Shown: positions 46,840 to 59,405, counted from the first letter of the stretch. The stretch: DNA of 64,000 bases from Saturnia japonica (GCA_033032175.1 CM065304.1:3348001-3412000), one strand, 5' to 3'. Notes: a model not told the origin generated them from the sequence alone. Translations and numbers: made by a program.

Positions 46840-48134
46840 AATTAATACGAAAGAAAATTTAATCACTAATGTCAGTATTAGATTCAAGTAGGTAGCGAAT
46901 AACGAATATTGAATCGGTGACTATTATTTGACTAATACCAAATTATTAGGTACGGGAACCTAATAAGAGTTAACTAATTTATTCCATATTAGGAATACAT
47001 AAATATCATCCTAATATAACAACCTCTATTACTTTCATTGCCATTTAGTAAAAAACTGTTTATTTTGACATTACAAATAGACACTTCAATTTAATTAATT
47101 ATTTAGTCAATTAGTCATTAAACGATTAATGGTTAAATTAAATTTTTCGAGGAAAAGAATATTCAAATTCCAATCCGCATCCCTACTAGATAAGAGCAAG
47201 CTAGTATCGATAGTGATCAATACTTACAAAAATTATTTACATCGATTTAAATTTGTAAATATAAGAAATTAAAGAGAAGAAAGAAAGAAGTTTAGGAAGT
47301 GAATGAATTCGTTGTCGTCAAGGCTAGACGTTTTGTAGATTATGTAACGATAGCTAGTTTAATTTTCGGTTAGTGCCATCTATTGAGGAATATAGTAGTT
47401 TTTTTTCAATATCCGCGTCTATCTTCGTTTTTATTTCAATTCACAGAATAAAATGTATTATGGTTATTTTTACTTTAGTCTTGTTAATAAAACTAAAATT
47501 AATTAAAAATCTTCGTTTACGTCTTCTAAACAACGTAATGATGTTGGTACGGTTTTCACAGTCGTTTATTTAATATCTTATGTAAGGTGAGTATGTACAA
47601 TATTTTCTAATTACATTTTTGTGTAGTAAATAAAATTACATGTTTTGTAATAATTTCTTCATAAAATGTGTCATGTTCGGGCGCTTACGTTGGCTAAACC
47701 TTATGAGATAGATCAAAATAATATACTAAAGAACTGTAGTAAATTAGTCAAAAAGCCTAGAGAAAAGTGTGCGATGGTATATGTGGACGCAACGGTTAAG
47801 CGCCATCTATCGAAAAATTTTTGTACTTCAATAATAATAAAGTATTTATTATTATCATATTCTTATTACATGTCGTAGAATTTTATAAGACTTATGCCAT
47901 TGGAAATATTGTGGAGGTTATTGTTACTTAGGTTACGTAGGTACTTCTATTTTCCTGGCCTCGAGTTTAGCAACAACGGCCAAGTCAATAAAATTCCACT
48001 ACTTAAAAATAATATATTAACCTTATTGTTTTGTTATTAATTTAAATATTTTAGGCTCTATGCACAGTAGATGTTAAAGAGTGGAATTTAACCAGTAAAA
48101 AATCGATTAGATTTTAGTAAAAATTACTCGTGTC
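46840..48134. other. Intergenic with repeat scraps
   Basis: Includes the distal-tail scrap of repeat A (47045-47105) and a CGCCATCTATCGAAA motif near 47801. Short plus-strand ORFs at 47373-47573 and 47666-47878 are not supported as genes. Confidence 0.4.
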
Positions 48135-49060
48135 TTAGGGATCCGTAACTCATAATTTAAAAAAAACGGAACCGTTATAGGATCACTTTGCTTTCTGTCT
48201 GTCTAGTTGGCTGGTTGACTGTCAAGACACCTTTTCTCGAAAACGGCTTGAGGTATAAAGTTGAAATTAATATAAAATATTAAGGACTATGGGGTCCCAT
48301 GCTGCTGTAATTTTTTTTTTCTAGGTAAATACACTAAAGAGTTACGGCAATTCATAGTTAAAATACTGCTCATTAACCGTTTAACAAAACCTATTGGGTA
48401 CTTTCCGTAGACCTACAGTCTTGAAATTTTGTCACTAAGGAAGCTCTTTTAACAAACATTTAGGAATAAATCCAAAAATAAGGAATTTCTAATCCCATGT
48501 GAAGTTAAAATGTATTAAGTTTAATTTTTTCTCGAAAAGGACTTTATGTATATAATGGTTGTTAATCCCACATACTATGATATTTCACCTTAAATTGATT
48601 TAAACGAGGTAAGTTTCTAGGTTAACCCAATAAAAAGCTACCGACCTTCATACATAGCATAATTTTAAAAGTCGCACTCAGTGACCAATTATCAAATCCT
48701 AGGATAAATCCCGCAGACCTAGAGGTTTGAAATTTGGGACTAATAGAGGTATTTTATTTAAATTAAGAAAAAAATCATAAAATAAAAAATCTTAATCCAG
48801 TGTGAAATTACAATGCATTTTTTTTATTAAGTTTTATTTATTTCTCGAAAGCGGCATACAGTACAGTTTTCTGTATACAGTTGAAATTAATATTGAATAC
48901 TAATCTATGATCTCAAACTGCTCTAGAAAAATCTAGTTTCCAGACTAATATAAATAAAATATACAGCTGCTTGAGGCCCTCATAAAAAAAGTCTACAATT
49001 GACAGATTTCATCAAAACCTACAAAGTACTTCCAAGGTAAATATATTTTTGAAAGCCCTC
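48135..49060 (+). repeat. Repeat I, copy 1 (internally reiterated)
   Basis: Begins AGGGATCCGTAACTCATAAT, then AACGGAACCGTTATAGGATC and CTGTCTGTCTAGTTGGCTGG. Degenerate units follow, containing TTCTCGAAAA-GG(C/A)-TT, AAGTTGAAATTAATAT and CATAGTTAAAATAC. A shorter copy starts at 57483. No coding potential. Confidence 0.65.
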
Positions 49061-49189
49061 CTAAAAGTTATGCTTAATTGGTTATTTGTATACCTATTAT
49101 AATGATCCGGGTCGCCTTTTTAAGCATAAAATTAATTGGAATACTTTACACCATCGTTCCGCACCGCTCGCCATAGGCAGGGAGTTTAT

Positions 49190-49480
49190 ACTCACACTTT
49201 GAAATCTAAATGACAGCGGAGAGTCCCGTTTAAGAGAAATTTTCTTCCGCAAACGTTACGTTTGTGAAATTAGCTCCCTGCCGAGGTTTTCCCTGGGGAC
49301 TGCAGTATGGAGTTATTCAAAAAGAGGGTAAATAGGCTTTTAAACAGTCGGCAACTTTATATAACTTTATATTAAGAAGTTATACTTCCTGTGTTGCAAG
49401 TGTCCATAGGCTGCGGTGACCGCTTACCATCAGGCGGATCGCATGCTTGTTTGCCACCACCGTGGTATAAAAATAAGGTA
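49190..49480 (+). pseudogene. LINE C-terminus plus 3' UTR
   Basis: Contains a CTCCCTGCCGAGGTTTTCC block coding for a SLPRFS-type ending, CAAAAAGAGGGTAAATAGG, then the UTR strings CTGCGGTGACCGCTTACC, ATCAGGCGGATCGCATGC and TTTGCCACCACCGTGG. Shared with 17335-17560 and in part with 24500-24860. Confidence 0.6.
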
Positions 49481-49559
49481 GAGAGAGGTAGGACACAGAT
49501 AAATCTCCTTGGAGATTGCTGTCCACTTGGTACCGTCCTACTAGTAGGAATACAACTCC

Positions 49560-50640
49560 AATAATGGAATACGACTCCCAAAAATAACAATAATTGTATA
49601 TTATTGTCCTAATAAATTATGTGGCACACGCATAGTTCGTAAGAATATCAAATTGAATTAAAAAAGGATATTTTTATTTATTTAATTAAGGTAACACACA
49701 GTCATAACATAAACATGTTTAAATATAATTTACACAAACAGGCCTACAGTCCCATGTATTGAAGTATATCTATACATAATTTTTCAAAAATCGTAGCGTT
49801 ACAATCATATTAAAAAAACTAAATAAATCTAGAATTTGAGTAAGCTAGAAGTTCTAAACAACAACAAAGTACATAATTTATGAAGCGAATTCATAAAGTT
49901 TAATAAGTATTTTTATGTAGGACTTATTACTAATAATATTAATATTAAATATAAACATTAAAATAAAAACATACAAGAGTTAAATTTATTATATATTATA
50001 TCATAACATGTCTTTATTCAACAAATCACGTACCTTCCCTTTGTAAGATCATAATTTATTTGAAAATATGTCAACATCACTAAGAAATCTGTTATAGTAA
50101 TAACAAGAACGTTGAAAGGAGTTTTTGAGATAATTTGTCCGACAAAAAGGAACATGAAATGTGTCCTTTGATCGTGCGTTTGATCGCGGTATTTTTAAAG
50201 AAATGTGTTCCAAAAGTGGAGAGGAATCTATATGGTAATTAATTATTTTATGTAAGAAGATTGCATCAAGATATTTCCTCCTATGTTTTAAGGATTGCAT
50301 ATTATGCCTGGAAGCACTTGTTTTAAAATCAATAAAATTATGACCAGTTCTATAATCGAGGGACTTTAAAAATCTGTTCTGTATTTTCTCAATCCTGGCT
50401 ATGTGTACTTCATATTGTGGGCTCCAAACTCCAATATACTGCGTACATAGGCGTAATATAAGACTTTTAAAGTTTCTACTTTTTTAAAGGGTTTACACAG
50501 ACGTAGTATTAAGCCGAGTTTCTTAAGAGCTTTAGAGACGATAGTATCTATATGAAGATTAAATTGAATTAAAAAAATAACGTATTTTTTATTTTGTATT
50601 CATTTTTAGAGCATATTAGAGTCAGTTTTGTTTTTGTAAA
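49560..50640. repeat. Repeat H, copy 2, split by a LINE
   Basis: The left part (49566-49670) has CGACTCCCAAAAATAAC, TTGTATATTATTGTCCTAATA and TATGTGGCACACG. The right part (50561-50640) has AACGTATTTTTTATTTTG and TTAGAGTCAGTTTTG. Together they match 38459-38640. AAATTGAATTAAAAAA occurs on both sides of the insertion (49650-49665 and 50561-50576). Confidence 0.75.
49670..50560 (-). pseudogene. 5'-truncated LINE inserted in repeat H
   Basis: The minus-strand reading with frameshifts gives NLHIDTIVSKALKKLGLILR, then LCTQYIGVWSPQYEVHIARI and EKIQNRFLKSLDYRTGHNF, then an 83-residue open stretch (50049-50300). That stretch begins MQSLKHRRKYLDAIFLHKII and contains FHVPFCRTNYLKNSFQRS. It is the C-terminal region of a Jockey/I-type LINE. 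The 3' UTR extends to about 49680. Confidence 0.75.
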
Positions 50641-50660
50641 AAAAAAAACAGTATTTTTTT

Positions 50661-51228
50661 GTGAGAGTGCAGTCAGTGCACTGCACCAGTGTTCCTTACG
50701 ATGAGCCGCCATTGATCTGGAATATGTAGGACACTTAACTCCGCACCAACATATAGATAGGGCTTATTGAAATGATTTCAAATAATAGGTAACTTACGTC
50801 GGGGGCTTATTAAATTTTCAATTTCGGGGGTTAAAAAAAATTAGACTAGATCCAATTGATAGCGTCATTGTGGCGAAGTTACCAAATAAAACAAATAAAC
50901 ATAACATTTTCTCGCTAAGCGCAGTTTTGGTAACGATCTAGCAACAGCAAAGCGATTTAAACTCTTATACCAGGCTTAGCTATTGGTTCCATAAAGATAA
51001 CTTTACCTTAAACTATATTAATTTCATCGTGTGATCCTGAATACATTTGTGACTCTTCGACAACTAATTTCATAATTCAATAAGTAATTCAATAAGCTGC
51101 TAAAAGATAAAAACCTCATAGTAAATGTATTATGCTTATATTTAATTATTATTATATACAATTATTCTGTTTTTACTACTGAACTTATTTGATTACTGAA
51201 CTGACTGGCATTAATCGTGTATAATGTT
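50661..51228. other. Intergenic, nothing identified
   Basis: No ORF or repeat of interest seen. Confidence 0.4.
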
Positions 51229-51360
51229 TTTTGATGTGAAACATCTAATGCGGCGTGTCAGACCGGCTGTTGGCGTGGCGACGCTGTCGTCACAAAGTTG
51301 GCGGCTGTTGACATAGTGACACTATGGCCCCAACGTTGAAATTATTCTGCAAACTTCAGG
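51229..51360 (+). repeat. Repeat sharing its start with 13931
   Basis: The first 20 bases, TTTTGATGTGAAACATCTAA, are identical to those at 13931. The following GC-richer part (GTTGGCGTGGCGACGCTGTCG) is related more weakly. Confidence 0.6.
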
Positions 51361-51589
51361 TGATGTGTGTACCGTATAAGAAGCTCAATGCGCACCTCTA
51401 AATTATGGAAAGGTAACGCACGCCAATTAAATAGCGATCATATTAAACTTATTCCATATAATTTTATCAAAGGTAATAGAACGAAACAAATGTTTCAAAG
51501 TGTTAGGAAGAAATCTGATTATTGGTCAAAGACAGCTAACAAAGCTGAAGACCGACGACAGCGTAATCTTATCGTCCAAACCTGAACTT

Positions 51590-52960
51590 TTGACAGAGAT
51601 CAATGGACATGAACGCAGAAGCCCGTGACGAATGTAGCTAAAGATTCAAGATCTAGATAAACCCACGTAGGACCCGTCACTATACCGAAGACATACTGGA
51701 GCTTGTGCGAGATTAGTAATGACCCTCAAACATGTTCAAACCAACAAAGCTGCCCGCAATGACGGAATCACAGCCGAACTTCTAAAGGCGGATGATAAAC
51801 CAGTGCCTTAGGATTCTTCAGACCCTGTTTAATTGACGAAGGAAAAATGCTACAAGCATGGACCAGAAGTGTGAAGGTGTTTTTCTTTAAAAAAAGGCGT
51901 TAATGCCCTGATGAAAGATTTATAGACCATTTCTAAGCCATGTTTACAAAAAGGTGTCGAGAGTAATTACGAACTGTCTCGTGTAAAAGTTTGATGATTT
52001 CCAACCTGCAAAAAGACTTCAGTATCGTAGACCACCAACATTCGCTACAGCAAGTCATACAGATGACCGAAGAGTGCCTCTTTGCTTAGCATTAGTGCAA
52101 TGCTGGAACGTATATTCTCCGAAGAAGTTGGTCATAAAATGAACATGGCCAAACGAAGATCATGTCGAAAGTTCAACTCCCGTACAGTTATTATTGACTA
52201 TGTTTATCTCAGAAAAAGTCTTCTGTTGAGAAACAGTTATTTGTAGCATAGACATTTGAAACTACAGACATTTTTAAAACATTTACAATTACTTACATTA
52301 CTAAAATTCAAATGCCAGTTGCTAAAGAACGGCCCCAGCTCAGCATAATGCTTGTTGAAAATAGCCAGCGCTGATCTTCCGTTGGGCCCGTTTGGTGAAG
52401 CTACGAAGCAAGGTGTTATAAAAATGTAACAGTAAAAACGTGAGTCAAACGATAAAAAAAGGTAAAGTTAGGTACGTCCAACTTCGAAACAGGTTAATTG
52501 GCCAATCCAACTTGCTGGGCAGCTTTTTGGAAGCTACGTAACGTCTTTTCCACCAAGATGCGGTATCTTATTTCAAGTGTACCTTGTATACGTTGCCAAT
52601 CGTGATATATGGTACTGAGACATGGTCACTAACGATGGGCCTTATGAGACTCAAAGTAGAATTGGAGCATGTTATTCTTGGAAAATCTCTGCGTGATCAG
52701 ATCAGAAATTAGGAGATCCGCAGTAGAATCAAAGTCACCAATATAGTCCTCAGAATCGCTAAACATAAGTGGCAGTAGACGAAGCGCATTGCTCGTAGAA
52801 CGGATGATCGATGGGTTAAAAAGTTCTCGGGTAGCGTATCAAATATCGGAAGAGGCAGCGTAGGGAGACTCGCTACAAGGGGTACCCAAAACCTGATTAA
52901 GGTTGTGGGAACCCGTTGGATGTGAGTAGAGCAGGGTCCGTCGTTGTGACGACTTTTGGA
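51590..52960 (+). pseudogene. RTE-type LINE ORF, decayed and interrupted
   Basis: Readings in changing frames follow the RTE-type LINE protein: TNKAARNDGITAELLKADD, a KRR-type block with MKDL*TISKPCLQKGVES (normally DYRPISLLSHVYKLFSRV), YDFQPAKRLQYRRPP-type palm sequence, then HSLQQVIQMTEE and LPL(C)LAL. After an interruption come WAAFGKLRNVF(STK), ISSVPCIRCQSWYM (normally VFDQCVLPVMTYG) and SLRDQIRN with KWQ-type ends near 52780. The many stops mean no function. The 3' end of another LINE is inserted at about 52262-52444. Confidence 0.6.
52262..52444 (-). repeat. Inserted LINE 3' UTR, copy of 35152-35345
   Basis: CAAATGCCAGTTGC, CAGCTCAGCATAATGCTTG, CTTCCGTTGGGCCCG and the AACGTGAG end are shared in order with the UTR of the LINE at 35136-36430. 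It separates the two halves of the RTE-type pseudogene. Confidence 0.7.
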
Positions 52961-54733
52961 GGCAGGCTTTCGAATGAATGGGTGGATAAAATATTTGACT
53001 AAACAAGTAGATAATGTACTTATTCTTTTTTACTATTAAAAATAAAGCACCTATAGTGCAAATGATAGTTTTATTGATGTATGCAAGCAATTTTCACATT
53101 ACCATAAGCATTCTTACATCATATGCACAAATTAGTCATGGTAATTACGGTAATGTGAACCATGGTTATGTGATTATTATTGTTTTTTTAATTATAACTA
53201 AATTAAGAAATAAGTTTTACAATATTGAAGTGGTTTCTATAACAGTAAATCTTTGCTAAAATATATTGAATAAATAATAATAATGTTTGCACATTTCTGT
53301 ACAGAGTAATTAATGTCCAATGAGTGTGAACGATTCTCTGACAAAGTACCTTTTTAATACTATTAACTATCATATCGTTTTGAATCATCAACTAAGATGA
53401 CATCTTGTCTGCACGAGCTGTTTATCAATAGTAGTTGCGTCCGTTCATCATAATAGCGACGTCAAAACTCTTAAGTGTGAGATTTTACAGGTCTGTTTAT
53501 TCATGATAACGTGAATGTGAGGAAAGTGCTGTGACAATTTGTAGCGACATGAAAAATATCTATTAATAGTTATATCTACATATACTTAGTCATATTTTAA
53601 TGGTAAACTATCTAAGATTTTAGTATATAAAAATTAATACTAAAAACACTCGTCATTTTGACAATAATCAAGCAAATTACTACTCTCCCATGCAGTGTGA
53701 CACTACATGGTTATGTGAATTGGGGGGTTTGGCATTTTTTTTCAGGTATTTCGAGTACATACATATATTTCAGTTTTTTTCAGTGCCAAAAGTAGAAGAC
53801 TCTAACTCTATCCCTGAAAAAAAAATCAGTATGAGAGGTTAATTAAATTAAAAAATAATAATTAAAAAACTTAATGTTTAAGCTTGCAAACAGACACTTC
53901 ACATTTATTAATTGTATATATTTTAAATCTCCTGGTAATTATTTTATGAATAATCTATTACGTTATATCGCGACTATTTTTAACCCTTTAAGATTCGGAG
54001 TCACAAAGGAAATAAATTTACAAAACGACAACTAAAATTCTGTCGAGTATTGATCACGTGACTTCAATCCTTTTAATCCCGACATGGACGAGTTTAAGTA
54101 AGAAATTAATTCCGAACTAGCACAGATATGACGGAGAAAATTTTAAATGAAAGAAACGAGCTTACTGGGAAAAGTTTTATGATTCGTAGGACGGCGAGAG
54201 CCGGCTATGTCGGGTTAATTAATTATTTTTGTTTCCTACTATTCTATATTTTTAAGACAAAATTGTTTTTGTTTTTAACTAATGATTCAGTAATATGATT
54301 TCTCTAGAACTGGCAACGTCGCATATTTGAAAGTATGTACGAGAGAACTATTATAATTAATAATAACAATAATAAATTTTTATCTGTTATGAAACAACGA
54401 AAATACAAATGAAGCATGCCCTGATACCCAAACTAGGAGATTCTGTATCTTGGATATCAGGTTTTTTACAATCTACTAGAACACAAAACAAGAGAAATAA
54501 AACAAAAATGACAGTCCTCGTACGGCGTAAAAAAATACAGCAAAAACATTATTCTCTATTATTCTACTTATTATACTATTTGAATATTTAATAACAATAA
54601 ACTTATTATAAACTGACTACCTTAAGAGTGTACGAGAAGTGTGTGTGTGTGTGTGTGTGTGAATGCGTTGGTAAATATGAATAGGAAGATGATTGTAAGT
54701 TAGAAAGAAATGAGAGGTTGAATGATAGGCATA
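52961..54733. other. AT-rich intergenic with scraps
   Basis: A distal-tail scrap of repeat A (CAAACAGACACTTCACATTTATTAATTG) is at 53888-53920. No gene is supported. Confidence 0.4.
54641..54661. repeat. (GT)n microsatellite
   Basis: About ten GT units. Confidence 0.9.
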
Positions 54734-55142
54734 TTAATTAGCTAACAAAAGCTGTTCAGTGTCATTATAGTTTAGTGTAAGAATCCATTCTTTTAATTTA
54801 ATTTTACATTTGTGTTTATTTAGCTGAAATATATTTAATTTTTTATTGATTTTGTTATAAATTCTAAGACTAAGGAACCAGTATTGTTTTTCTGCAAATT
54901 TTGTCCTATGTTTTGGCAGAGAAGAAACGAACTTATATCTACGGCTGTTAAAATTATCATTATCAAAAATACATTCAGAATGCTTTCGTAACGTAAGCCT
55001 TAGCACACACAACTGTCTCAGAGATAACACCTCAAATTTTTGTAACTAATCAAAAGTTTTTCACAATCATCAGGAGAACACCTAGACGATACTGATACAC
55101 CTATATCATCTAATTTACGAACAATGTTGTTTACCGTAGTCA
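54734..55142 (-). pseudogene. LINE C-terminal fragment (probable)
   Basis: The last 98 residues are open and contain LRQLCVLRLTLRKHSECIF, SSLPKHRTKFAEKQYW and FLSLRIYNKINKKLN, then a basic KIKLKEWIL and a stop. This (P-x-H-R-T...Q-x-x-x-x...Y-N-x-(L/I)) pattern is typical of LINE termini. A frameshifted N-terminal extension reads TVNNIVRKLDDIGVSVSSRC to 55142. The family is not certain. Confidence 0.45.
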
Positions 55143-55617
55143 TGATATTGAAATAAATATATACCACCATATTCTTCCCAAAAAAGGAAAATAAAAAAAT
55201 ATGTAAAGTTCCTGGTTCATGGTGGCGAGTAAGTATGTATTATGTCTTAAGTGATTGCATTGTATAACAATAATAATATAAAAGGTGTGTTTTAATTTTG
55301 ACGGAATAATTAAAAATGAAATAAGTGTATTATCTACTTGAGTATTAGAGGAAACAGTTACATCGCACCAACTTGCAGGAATTGTAACAGATAAACTTAA
55401 GCCTGAGATAAAAATACAGTTCATATAGTGAGTATTTATGTATAAATATTGTTGACTTTTACAAAGATAGTTTTGAATATGTGTTAGTGTATGAATAGGT
55501 TATTTATAGGCAACAGATAAAGTAAATATCATTAGGTGTAACATGACAAATAAACTGATATTAAATAGAGGTAACTTATATAGATAGGTAACATTGAAAT
55601 ACTTTACATTCCAATAT
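55143..55617. other. Intergenic, nothing identified
   Basis: A 94-residue minus-strand ORF (55140-55424) has hydrophobic stretches but no domain. Confidence 0.35.
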
Positions 55618-56593
55618 TTAGAATCCAATTGATGCAAGCTCAAAGACCCGCGAGAGGTCGGATTCCGACCGGATATAGTAAGCTGTCTTCCCTTCCGCTT
55701 GCCTCGCATAGATACGGCCTTGTCTCGTCCACGAGAAACGCCATTGAAGCTTACGGCATTGCTCACGAACACGATGGAACAGCTGCCGGTTAGTGCGTGT
55801 TAGCCTCTCGTTGAGAAAGATACGAGGGGGGGCAGCCTCACCACCACACGACTCGCCCGCGGCACTACAACCTCGCCTATAGTGCTCGGAGTGACCGACT
55901 CCGTATTCGATGGCATGTCCACAGCATTCGGAGCAATTCCTACTCGTTCTGCGAACACAATGTCATGTTCTTCTAGGCGCACTCCCAGCCTGGTAGCAAG
56001 CACGGTGATCGCATGGACCAGATTCTCCCCCTTCTCTTCTAGAAGATGTCCAATTTCGAGGTCCGCTAGGAGGGCTTCCTGGTCCCTATCATGAAGCTCG
56101 AAGTTTAGCTGGTTCACTGTTCTCTCTAGATCAGCGACCTCTTCTGCCCCGGGTCTGCCCTTTCGCTGCTCGATCACCTCCAGCCTCTTCTTAAAGCCGT
56201 CCATTCGGTTTACGATGCCCGCAACAGACGCGCGAAATTCAGTCATCTCCCTGCGCAGCTCTCTCATCTCAGCCACACATTCGGCCAGCTCACAACGAAG
56301 ATCCCGAACCCCCGCGTCGGTCACGCTTGCATTGAGGCGCGATGAGTTGGCGATAACGTCACCGGGTGCAGCACTCTGCGTGTAGTCCCCGCAGATACCT
56401 CTAACGGGAGTTGAAGTGTTGTCCCCTTAATGCATTACTTTATTGCAATCGGGACATACCCAATCCTTGCTAATCAGTGCTGTCTCAGGGAGTGAGACGC
56501 ACCCGTATAAAAAACAAATGAACAGATGCCACAGGTAGCGACACCTGCCGACACTGGCGAGATAAATTTACCACATCCATTACACTTCGCCAT
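55618..56593 (-). pseudogene. LINE ORF1: PHD-type finger, coiled coil, FP25K-like C-terminus
   Basis: ORF1 proteins of this kind bind element RNA. The ATG at 56593 begins MAKCNGCGKFISP, followed by CGICS and, in another frame, WVCPDC. Together these have the Cys pattern of a PHD-type zinc finger. After a short linker there is an open frame of 174 residues (55800-56324) with strong heptad character (RELRREMTEF, RMDGFKKRLEVIEQ, LERTVNQLNFEL). The end, in a third frame, reads LNERLTRTNRQLFHRVREQC to a stop at 55618, resembling the C-terminal domain shared with the baculovirus FP protein. Breaks: a frameshift and a stop in the finger, a frameshift, and a deletion in the C-terminal domain. There is no ORF2 next to it. 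Confidence 0.75.
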
Positions 56594-57482
56594 AATTGAT
56601 TTAATACCGACGGTTTACGTGGCTCCGTAGAAAATCGATAGGTGGCACTAGGTGATTGACTATTTTTTCAGTACAGCAATTCGATCATATGACCAATCTA
56701 CCCACCAAACGAATTTGTTTTAGATAGACACAAAACACTCAAATAAAACACATCAGCACCTTTCCGACAAACACCAACAATTACACACCCGGAATGTAGG
56801 ATAAATGACCTTTAACAAATACTCTGAAGACTATTTTGTATGATTTTACAATATTAATTAATAAAGTATCAGAGACGAGTCGCGTTTGTTATGTACTGAG
56901 CTGTCTCCTACTTCAAACTTATAATAATGTTTATTTTAGAAATTTAGCATACCTTAAACTGGATGTTGATTTTACGATTATTAATTATTTTTTAGAGCTA
57001 AATATAATCGATCATATGATTTCGATTTAAATAATTTGTGGTTTGTGTAAGCTGTGTAATTAAAATAAAACATAATATTTAACAATAATTAAAATCACAG
57101 TCTGGAACACTTGATTTATTGAATAATACCAAACATCAAGATTAATTTTATTCTCCCAAACAATATTTTTCGTTGCGTGTTGCTGTACTAAAATGTGGGA
57201 ATTAGGTAAATATATATATTTTTTTAGTCTAAATTAAAAGAAAAGTAATAAATTAAATGTACAATAGTGTTTGATTAATTTTCGACTCCCATAATTAATT
57301 GTCCTTTCATTGTTTTAATTTTGTGGTCTAGTCTAGTTTTAAGTACCATAAAATTAACGCTGCATGTAGTAACAAAAATAACAAGAAAATTCTCAAATAG
57401 AATAGAATTCTCATTGAATAGAGGAAATTATATAGGATTTTGTCGTGAAAAGGGTTTTTATAATATTTATCAGTATCATAAT
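56594..57482. other. 5' flank of the ORF1 remnant and AT-rich DNA
   Basis: 56600-56660 may be element 5' UTR (CGATAGGTGGCACTAGG). Beyond that nothing is identified. Confidence 0.4.
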
Positions 57483-57735
57483 TAGGGTTCCGTAACACAT
57501 AATGAAAAAACAACGGAATCCTCATAGGATCACTATATGGTCCGTCTGACTGGCTGGCTGGCTGTATGTCTGTGTGTGAGGACGTTTTTTATCGAAAATG
57601 ACTTGAGGTACCTATAAAGGTGAATTTAATATCATGCAATACAGCATTAGACCTCAAGCTGCTGTAAAAAAATACATTTTCTAGGTTAACGATTTACAGA
57701 GATCTATGGCACTTCATAGTTAAAATAACAATCAC
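57483..57735 (+). repeat. Repeat I, copy 2 (short)
   Basis: Starts AGGGTTCCGTAACACATAATG, then ACGGAATCCTCATAGGATC, GACTTGAGGTACCTATAAAGG and GGCACTTCATAGTTAAAATA, matching 48135 onward. A TTTTTTTTCGATCTGACC string at 57740 may be a weak LINE J tail. Confidence 0.65.
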
Positions 57736-57880
57736 GAACCTTTTTTTTCGATCTGACCTTACTGTGAGCCTGAGGGACTAGGCACTAGGCTATTCCTGAG
57801 GTGAGTACTACTGAGTACTACTGCTTGTAATTAAAAAAAAACTTGCATAACTCAAATACCTCTAACTAATATATTTAATC

Positions 57881-58525
57881 ACTAGCGGTGTGCCCGCGGT
57901 TCCGTACGCGTTTGTTACTACGCAATAATTATTTAAATCTCTTTATTTCTACTGATATTGTTGACAATTCATATGCCGTATCAATTGAGGAGTGGCATGT
58001 ATTTCCCGTGTACAATTTTCATCAAAATCGATTGAAAACTATTATTCTAATTTACAATTTTTAATGCATTATTAACAATTCTTAGCCTCTCAATTATAGT
58101 ATGATGTATGTTTCCCCTCTACAAAATTTCATCAAAATCGATTAACAATTAATACAATTTTAATTTTTTGAGAATTTCTTTTTTTTTTTCGATTCCCAAA
58201 AGTGTTATTGAAAATTCTCATTACTTATCATTCATGGAATGACTTATACTTCCCGTGTACATAAATTAATTAACGAAAATATTTTTTATTTTTTAATTTT
58301 TTTTACATTATTAAATATTATTAATATTAATATTATTTAATATTGAAATTTCTTATGCCCTATCAACTGACCAATGATATAAGCATCCCGTGTACAAAAT
58401 TTCATAAGAATCAGTCAAGCCGTTTTTGAGTTAAATCCGGACATACAAACAAACAGACTGAGGGACAAAAAAAATTTTAATGGCATATTCGTCTTCAGTA
58501 TCGTTCATATAATATGAGTATCGGG
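57881..58525 (-). repeat. Repeat C, copy 2 (modular)
   Basis: Minus-strand copy. On the plus strand it opens ACTAGCGGTGTGCCCGCGG and closes near CGTTCATATAATATGAGTATCGG. Modules with (on the plus strand) CCCGTGTACAAAATTTCAT and ATCAAAATCGATT recur about every 115-130 bases. Confidence 0.8.
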
Positions 58526-59200
58526 AAATTTTGGAAAAATATTAAAAGTACAGACGAATACAGATGTTATTAATATAAATAACTTTATTTATATAATATA
58601 ACAAAAAAAAACAAAAAAAATCATAGATGAGATTATTACTGTTTGTATGGTATTATTATCAATATATACCAATATGAATCCAATACATTAACCATCCCAA
58701 TAAAACTTCAAAAAAATATTAAAATCATATCTTATTGTACCGGCCTACGGGAAGGTTTTTTGAAAAACGTGAAACCCCTTTTATTCCTTTCTTACCAAAC
58801 CCATAAAAATTATGAATGGGTTCTTCATACAAACTTTCACTCAAATTTTATTTTCACCACATGAGAAATAACACAATAAAATAATTCACTTTTAGCAAAA
58901 CTGTATATTTCAGATAATTTACAAAAGGTATAATATCGCTTTGAATACATAAACTCCCGCGAGCCGCGGTTGACAGCGCACGTCATATTCCTATCATAAA
59001 ATAAAACAGTAATTATGCCGTACTGCGTAGTTAAACAGTTTAAAAACAATTCAGCCAATCTTAAAAAGAATACTGGACTATCATTTAATATGTAATTATT
59101 ACAAATACATTTCTTATTAAGTATAAAAATCTCAATAAATCAACCGAATTGTTTACGTTGACAACGCTGTCATTTCAAATCAACAAAACGGTTGTCATGG
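58526..59200. other. AT-rich intergenic, nothing identified
   Basis: Short ORFs (58643-58864, 58837-59058) show no domain. Confidence 0.4.
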
Positions 59201-59405
59201 AAGCTGATATTTCCCTTTTACATATTTTCATCTCCTATTTTTTACCTTTAAAGTTTTATTTTCGCTACAAAAAGTACTCTATGTTCTTTCCCAAGGTCCA
59301 ATCTATCTCTATATCAAAATTCATCAAAATTGGTGCAGCGGTTTAGACGTGAAAACGTAACAGACAGACAGAGTTACTTTCACATTTATATATTATTATT
59401 AAGTA
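59201..59405 (-). repeat. Repeat G, copy 2
   Basis: On the minus strand GAAAGTAACTCTGTCTGTCTG, TTACGTTTTCACGTCTAAACC, GCTGCACCAATTTTGATGAA and an ATAGAGATAGATTGGACC block. Matches the general layout of 23509-23740. Unassigned AT-rich DNA follows to 60213. Confidence 0.65.
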
